Below are positions 57,600 to 64,000 of a stretch of 64,000 nucleotides of DNA, one piece after another (positions within the stretch are counted from its first letter, which is position 1; the number at the start of each line of letters is the position of its first letter). The stretch is from assembly GCF_029784155.1 (NCBI RefSeq), contig NC_073691.1, positions 53,825,978 to 53,889,977 of the forward strand. The letters run 5' to 3'. The DNA is from Uranotaenia lowii. Lineage: Eukaryota; Arthropoda; Insecta; Diptera; Culicidae. A program made the position numbers and the translations under genes. The notes beneath the pieces were generated by a model that was given only the letters and a program-made list of their open reading frames with translations, was not told the origin of the DNA and did no database searches.

Positions 57600-58860
57600 A
57601 GGGTCCAGGAAAAGCAAGCGAGTTGTTTTACTCTACATTCAATTTTAAATTCTCGATGATTAAGTAAGGCTATTCGAGAGTAACAAACTTGACTTAGAAC
57701 TGATGCCAAAACCTTCAAAACTAATCCCAGGTTCAGAATTCTTCAATAGATTTTCAAATTTTTTCACACTTGATGATGGAAACTCAGTTCTTTATATTGA
57801 ATTTTAAATGAGATTTAATTCATTCCGGAAATTCTGGTTCCATACCCTCAAAATCATAATTGTATTGTTTTGCAATTTAATTTCCATACAAATTTTGATT
57901 CATGATTTGATTTGATTAAATGATAATTTTCAGAATTTGGTAAAAAAAAGCATATAAGAAATCGCTAAGGGTATTTGTTTCGTTTAACGATTCGAAATTC
58001 TCGAACTTAATTCTTATGTAAAATTATGGTAAAGCCGAGCTTCAAAAGGCGATCAGAACTGAAAACTCGGAACGAGATCTTCATTCGGAACTCATATTTA
58101 AGTTTAGATTCACAAATCGGATGAAAAAAAAATTCAATAATGATTGGATCCCAAAACATCCTAATTTAAATTATTGGGGTCATGGTTGAGGGCTCTGAAA
58201 CATATTTCAAATCTTAGATCATTATTTAGTTCTGATTTGGAATTAAGCTCAAGAAAACGTATTGCAATGGATTGCTATTAAAAATTAAAGTTCCGATTCA
58301 GATGGTAAATTAGTTTTACAATAAACATAAAAATATCAAGATGGCTATTCTATTGAGGAATTCAATGTCAAGAGATCACAAACTTATAATGCTGATAGGT
58401 AACGTTATTTCTTTTTTTTTGCTGAAGATCACAAATATGTGGCAAAATTTGATTTTATTTAGAAGTTTGTGTTATAAAAAAACTGATTTCTATTTATTAA
58501 AAACCAACAACAGGATTTATGTTTTAGAATTGATTTTAAATGAGGAATGTTTGCCGATAAAGAAACATGAACGTGAAAAAATCTGCAGGGAATTTCATAT
58601 TTTTTCAGTGTATTGGTTAGTTTTTCTAAATCACAGCTTTTAGATATTCAAATTTCGAACTGAAATTATGAATGTGGATTTGCAAGAATCAGACTTGCAA
58701 AGAAAAATTTGATATTTAACTTTCACTTTTGAAAATTTTATATTTTTTCCATTGATGGTTGAATTGAAATGGTTGATTAATTCCAAAAAGATTTTGAAAA
58801 TTTCAACTGATAAATTTTCATAGTGGGCAAAAAAGTGATTGCAAGTCCTTTAAATATAAA
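57600..58860 (-). repeat. kilobase-scale dispersed repeat, copy 3 (inverted)
   Basis: The reverse complement matches copy 2: ACCATCAATGG then TTTTCAAAAG (near 58750), CAGAGCCCTCA (58190), GTATGGAACCAGAA (57840), GAACTGATGCCAAAACCTTC on the plus strand (57698), ending at CTCGCTTGCTTTTCCTGG (near 57605-57625). Confidence 0.65.
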
Positions 58861-59259
58861 ATTTGATGTAGGTTACGTTGTTTGCTGACAAAACAGAGGC
58901 TGTCTAAGAACTGCATTATTGTAGTTGATAATCCTTGATTTTTCTGTGGTTGTGTTCGATTGATTCAAAAACATACAAACGTTTTGGAAATAAATAATCT
59001 GAAGATAGTTTAGTTTTGATGTTTTAAGACAACAGTTTTTCTTTGCATGTACGGTTGTTGATGGTTTACTAATTATTGATCTCTAAGTTGATGCTTCAAA
59101 AACAGTAAAAAGCAAAAAATATATAAAATTGAACTTTCAAAATTGCTATTTTGCCATTTGGTCCTTACCGCTATAATAATAGCGCAGCTAACTAAAGAGC
59201 CGCAGCTTTACATCAAAAGAGCCACATGCGGCTCACGAGCCGCAGGTTGCCGACCTATG

Positions 59260-59999
59260 AGATAGGTTAAAGCTTAAAAGTCCGCTAACCTAGTGTAAAT
59301 AAGGATATTTTTGCAAAACAGAATATCTTGATAAATTATGATGCGTTGAGTTTTTTTTGTTTTAAACTGTAAGCTTTAACTATTTTCAATATTGTTTGTC
59401 TATTTAATTACTCCACATCCAAAATTTAACAAACATTTAGAGTTTATTTAAGCCTCAAACTGCTCCTGTCATGAAACTCCCATTGAGTGATTCATTTTCC
59501 AGACAAAAAAAATTGGAATAAAAATTTCAAATTTTTTTTTTAAATAATTATGATTCTTCATTTTTTTTTCTTCGAAATTTGGTTCAGAATTAAGTATTTT
59601 CAATTCTATTATTTGTTGAATAGTACATTTTAAAATAATCTAATGGATCTGGCTAAAACACGTCTTTTTAAACAAGTCTCCTATGTTCTCGAATGAATGA
59701 GAATTTGATAAATGAACCCGAAAATGACTTATGCTATTAATTCCAAAGTAAAGCATGCAACCACAATAGCAGCTATTAAAAGCCACTTGATTTATAAAAT
59801 TTCATTTTTCGTGAAAATAATCCATTTTTTAAATAAATAAAACCAAATTGATAAAATCAGGAAATTTGAATTCTTGAGCTAAAAATGTTTGAAATATTTT
59901 TTTTTTTCAAGGTTAGGTTTCAGAATAAATATTCTTTAAATGTTTTATAGAATTTTCAAGTTTAAGCCCTTATATTCTTCCAAACTGATGCTCACCGTT
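59260..59999. other. AT-rich stretch, no recognised feature
   Basis: Nothing supported on either strand. Confidence 0.4.
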
Positions 60000-62700
60000 A
60001 ATCAGCGCTCGATCCTTTGCTTGTTGTTCCAACTTTAATCTGCCACCAGTAGTGTTCGAGCGTCTTCACTCCGGAGCTGCTTCCTCGGCCGTTTCCGTTT
60101 TCTTCCTTCCAGAAAATCTCTATGCTGCTGCAGCAATAGCAATAATTGTATCTACTAGTGAGTGCCGTCTTATCTCAGCCCGAAACGAAACGCCTCGGAT
60201 AAGCACTTTCACTCAACAACCCGCATTTCATATCAGCAGAGCTGTTGTGTGCGAGAATGCATTCCCGTAGAATGCCAGCGCCAGTATCCAGCTAAAAGGA
60301 CGAGATAAAAACGGAAAGCAACAAGCAGCTTCCTTGCTTCTAGTTTTGCCACCTTTCAGCACCCAACACCAACAATTTATCTACCTTCCTCAATTTTTGT
60401 TGTTGCTTTGCTTTCTTCTCGTTTCGCTTTCTCCGTTGCTTTGCTCGAAGCTTTCTTCTATCACCTTAAGCTTCAGCTCCAGTAAATCCCCAACAGCATC
60501 CCACCAAGCTTAAATCTTTCCGCAGGAAAGGGGATGGTGTTGAAATTTCCTAACACAAAACACAACACTTCAACGATGATAACACACAGCACCTCAGAGA
60601 GAGAGGGAGGGGTTCCGTGGATTGAATAAAGCTTCAAGGATACACTTTCACGTTAATATATAGGAAGGTAGGAACACAGAAACACACTCACATCGGCACA
60701 ATTGAAGGAAGACCAAGAAGAGGGAAAGACGAATGCTTCGGTTGTCTTCTTTGCCGCTATTCTTGTGCTTTCGCCTTGCTGAGTAGCTGGGGCTCGATTT
60801 CTATCTCGGGAAGGGGGTCCTAGATGGAGAAGATTCACCGTTTCGTTTTTCCCAGCATCATTTATCTTCCTCAAGCGAAACCCGAAAACGTGCCGCTCTT
60901 CTTCTAGTTGTTGTTTATGCTGTTGCTGTCTGCTTCTGCCGTTTTTCCTATTGTTGAACGAGTGATAACAACAATTTTCTCGTAAAATACACGTTGTTGT
61001 TTGTTTCGGTGTGCATGTATCGGGGTATTATTTGATGGTTTGTTTGTATGAGAGATTCCACAAAATTCGCGCACGCTGAGCTTGGCAAACTTTGTTCCCC
61101 TTTTCGTGAAGTAAATCAACAGAAAAAAAAACAAACAACCACTTTGGCACTTTTCGAATTGGTTTTCTTATTATTTTTTATTTCAAAGGTTTCCAACCCT
61201 TGGACTTTTTTTCTTCTGCTTCTCTTATTTTGATGTTATCTTTAGCAATGGCTTTCTCCCCAATTCCAAAAACTGGTTCTTCCACTTGTTGGTTTTGTTG
61301 GTTAGAAAGTTTTCTTCGGCTTTTGATGTACTTTCACTGGCCGGAAAATCCCTTCGGATCCGGTTTTTGTGTTTTATTTTCAAATTTCCGCTTTGCGGAA
61401 CAACAACGGCAACAAAGTCTCGGCAAGGGTTCCAGTTTTCGGGGGTAGCTTTAAACTTTTCGGTGCCAGAAATTTCGCTCTGTTTCGCGCGATCCGGTTC
61501 GTTCCCGTTTTACCATAAATCATGAAAAACTAATTCCATCCCGATTTCCGGCGCTAGTCCTCGGCCCCAGTAATCAAATAATCGTCCTGATCCAATCACC
61601 GATGGTGTCACGAATTTCCCAACCATCTGCCCTTTTTTTGGGGAAAAAGGATTTCCGCGGTCCCAAGAAAGAGGACCCACTTCCAGATCAATCCAGCCAC
61701 GTAAAAAGCACCACTTTGAGCCACTTTTAGCCTAGCATTATTTATTCACGACACGACACTGTCATCTCTTCCCGGTAGTCGTCGCACTTCGGCGAACGTT
61801 CTATTCTGCGGTGGCCGGGATCGATTTCCGCTCCAATCCAGCAGCTACCTTCTTGGTCCTGCCTTGTGACGACGCATAGTTCATCACCACGAACCTTCTC
61901 GAGAGCTCATTGATCGATGGAGAAGCAATAGCGGAAAAAAAAATAAAAATAGACGATCCGGCTCGAATGACCATTTATCAACACCACCCTCCTGGAAACA
62001 ACTGGAAACCGGAACCTGACGCCGAGAGTCTCTCGAGCCAAACAGGGGGGGACAATCAAACAGGGAACTACCTTTTCCCCGCGGGCTATCAATCGGTCCA
62101 GATCGATGATGGCCTTTTCAGCAGCACCCAAACAACTTCTTCATCTTAAGAGATTTTTCACACACAACCCCCTTAAAAACAGCTTCCAAGCTGCAGCTGC
62201 ACCGCACAAATCCGAATAGCAAACAAAAGCCTCAAACGCACTACACCTTTACTAAGCCTTAGTTTTGCTCCATTTAATGAAAGGATTCTTCTTCCCCAAT
62301 TTTACAAGTTAGTTCGTGGGGGTCTGTCTGTCTGTCTTTCTGGCTGTCTCCGTGTGGTTCCGCGAATTTGGGTCGGTCTACTTGCCGTTACTTGCCCGGG
62401 ACGAGTCGAAATCCGTACTGCCGAGCCGGGGCGTCCGGTGCCAGTTGAAAACCCTGTGCCAGTTGGTTGGGTCGAAGTTTTTCCCCGGACCCCCCATCAT
62501 CAGTCCTACCATCAAACTCGGAAGAAAAGTTCTCTCTCGTTCTCCTAGAACTCACAGCCCCAAAAGAGAGACATCGATGCGGGGGGTGATTCGTGGAAAG
62601 TTGTCGTTTGGGAGAGTGAGTTACTACAGAATCATCGGTGTGTTGTTTACCTTTGCAGCCTAGAGGCGCGTCACGGTTCGGTCTTAACCTTAAGGCAGAT
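60000..62700. other. 2.7-kb GC-richer block, possible host regulatory or exonic DNA
   Basis: Distinctly richer in G+C than the rest and apparently free of transposon hallmarks. It holds many short frames on both strands (longest about 115 codons) without known domains, plus GTCTGTCT (62315) and GAGAGAGA (60598) tracts. Such composition often marks exons with untranslated leaders or enhancers in AT-rich insect genomes, but I cannot place a start, splice or promoter site. Confidence 0.35.
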
Positions 62701-63173
62701 GAACGGGCGATAATCTACTCCCAATCTCCCCACTTTGAACTAGGTTTCTTTGAATTTTTCTACGCTTTCTGGAGAAAATACTCAGTTTTTTGAGGAAAAC
62801 CACATGTTTGGGAGCGATTGAAGAATGCAGATGGGTATATTTTACAAAAAACTGGTCACCATCATTTGAAATTATTTTCACTCAAGAACACCAATTCAAT
62901 CAATTTTCAATGCAGACAAAAAAAAACAGAAAAAACTGGAGTTGATTTGAAGGCAATGAACGCGTTGGGTGCCTATTAGAATTTGTAAGGGTTAAAAATT
63001 GAACGAGATTTTGTGGCTTTGTAGTCTCAATATTTCTATTCAAACTTTTTTTTTAATATGAAACATGTTAAGTCGAAACAAAACTTCAGAGGACATATTT
63101 TAGGTTTCCTGAGATGAAAATTGGTGGTATGAAAAAGCCATGGTGGTATGACTGCATCAATTAATAAGAATAA
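62701..63173. other. AT-rich stretch before the Helitron-like end
   Basis: No feature is recognised. Confidence 0.4.
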
Positions 63174-63204
63174 TCTATATATATAAAAAGCAATTATCTG
63201 TATG

Positions 63205-63241
63205 TATGTTTGTTTGTTTGTTTGTTTGTTTGTTTGTTTGT
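63205..63241 (+). repeat. GTTT tetranucleotide microsatellite
   Basis: About nine near-perfect GTTT units after a GTAT start. Confidence 0.95.
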
Positions 63242-63364
63242 CCTCTATAGACTCAGCCGTCTTAAGAGCTAGAGATCTGAAATTTGGCATGAATGCTCAT
63301 TAGGACCAGGAATGATGAAAAATGTTTTTAGATTTTTGGACGACCCCTTCTGAAGGGGATCGTC

Positions 63365-64000
63365 CATACAAGACAAATATTGTTTTCACGTTATTGACGT
63401 TATTTTCCGTCGGATTGTGATGAAAATTTGCACATGAGTGTTTTGAGAGACGAGCAATCGATTACAGTTATCAAATTTAGGTTCAGGGGTCGGCCAAAGG
63501 AGTCGTCCATATTCACTGATTAATGTTTTTGCGATATTGGTGTTATTATACACTGGATTGTGATGAAAATTTGCACATGAATGTTTTGAAAGACGAGCAG
63601 AAGTTTCGAATTGCGGATCAAAAGTCGGCTGAAGGAGTCGTCCATACCCAACTTTAATGTTTTTGCGATTTTGACGTTATTCTACATTGGATTGAGATGA
63701 AAATTTCTGCATAGGAGTTTTGAGGGACGCTCTTTTTCTTTCAGGTTTCAAATCTTGACTCAGGGGTCGGCAAAAGGGGTTATTATCTGTTCACTGTTTT
63801 TACGATATTCTCTTGATTGAGCATAGAATTGTAATGAAAATTGGCACATGGGAGTTTAACAGAAAAGATAATTGATTTCAGGTGTCAAGTTTTGAATCGT
63901 GGTCAAAAAAAAAGGCCGTCAATGTTAGTTGCTCACTGTTTTCGCGATATTGTCGTGATCATGCATCGGATTGAGATGAAAATGTTCAGATGAGGGTTAT
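63365..64000 (+). repeat. ~138-bp tandem array, at least 4.5 units
   Basis: The anchor GGATTGTGATGAAAATTTGC recurs at about 63413, 63552, 63690, 63826 and 63968 (spacing 136-142 bp), with GTCGGC-AAAGGAGTCGTCCAT and TTTTTGCGATATT at fixed offsets. The array is cut by the window end and lies inside the Helitron-like element. Confidence 0.85.

Larger units (their letters stand above)
54890..59259. mobile_element. 4.4-kb hAT-like element with nested insertions
   Basis: The left end CAGTGGTCGGCAACCT and the reverse-complemented right end CATAGGTCGGCAACCT pair up. Subterminal GAGCC/GGCTC words (AAGAGCC left; GAGCCGCAGG right) are typical of a widespread hAT family. Flanks are AGATAATT and AGATAGGT (6 of 8 identical), consistent with an aged 8-bp duplication. 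Inside lie the 935-bp palindrome (56387-57321) and an inverted copy of the dispersed repeat (57600-58860). No transposase frame is left. Confidence 0.65.
63174..64000 (+). mobile_element. Helitron-like 5' terminus, continues beyond the window
   Basis: Starts TCTATATATATAAAAAGC preceded by A, then a GTTT tract, CTCTATAGACTCAGCCG and AGATCTGAAATTTGGCAT, an arrangement I associate with arthropod Helitron 5' ends (TC start, insertion between A and T). A compact inverted repeat, GACGACCCCTTCTGAAGGGG and on to TCGTC, follows at 63339. The 3' end is not in the window, so identity remains tentative. Confidence 0.5.

Overview
The window is AT-rich eukaryotic DNA, about one third G+C by eye. It reads as transposon-laden intergenic or intronic sequence from a dipteran, most likely a mosquito. 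Evidence for that is a Tc1/mariner transposase relic with 37 residues between the second catalytic Asp and the Glu (the ITmD37E type, first described from mosquitoes), Jockey-clade elements whose ORF1 starts with a PHD-like zinc finger, an I-clade element with RNase H and a (TAA)n tail, and dense MITE-like repeats. I see no rRNA, no convincing tRNA, no CRISPR array and no confidently identified host protein gene. The species assignment is inference.

Layout, left half. A Jockey-type element lies at 1005-3800 (minus); it is riddled with breaks and has lost its endonuclease. A diverged ~143-bp tandem array follows (4188-5235), then a TA-flanked MITE (6198-6800). A nearly complete Jockey element (10578 to ~15100, minus) has an open 1021-aa endonuclease/reverse transcriptase ORF2 and an ORF1 broken by one in-frame TAA; a hAT-like MITE with an exact 8-bp target duplication sits in its 5' region. 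Next come a second hAT-like MITE (16134-17058), the DD37E relic (17430-17890, minus) and a Gypsy-like gag-pol remnant (18886-21110) that carries its own small inverted-repeat insertion. A ~576-bp palindrome (25740-26315) sits just before a 5'-truncated I-clade retrotransposon (26373-29683, 12-bp target duplication). A 1656-bp hAT-like element with 8-bp duplications interrupts that retrotransposon.

Layout, right half. There is a 1.2-kb minisatellite of 9-bp units in two homogeneous blocks (34080-35294), and an ~80-bp degenerate tandem repeat next to it that recurs inverted at 52540-52655. A kilobase-scale dispersed repeat occurs three times (32640, 44640 and, inverted, 57600). Other elements are an exact 30-bp-TIR element (39644-40593), a MITE with palindromic motifs (41647-42767), a TTAA-flanked piggyBac-like MITE (50584-51188) and a 4.4-kb hAT-like element (54890-59259). 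Nested inside the last is a 935-bp palindrome whose ends read CACAGTG with a 5-bp duplication, as in Transib. The window ends in a Helitron-like 5' terminus followed by a ~138-bp tandem array.

Host-gene signals are faint. The best is a 39-nt candidate micro-exon (37880-37918) with strong splice sites. A weaker candidate terminal exon lies at 52917-53006. Several GC-richer islands, chiefly 60000-62700, could be exonic or regulatory. The main content is a legible history of nested insertions rather than a cooperating gene system.
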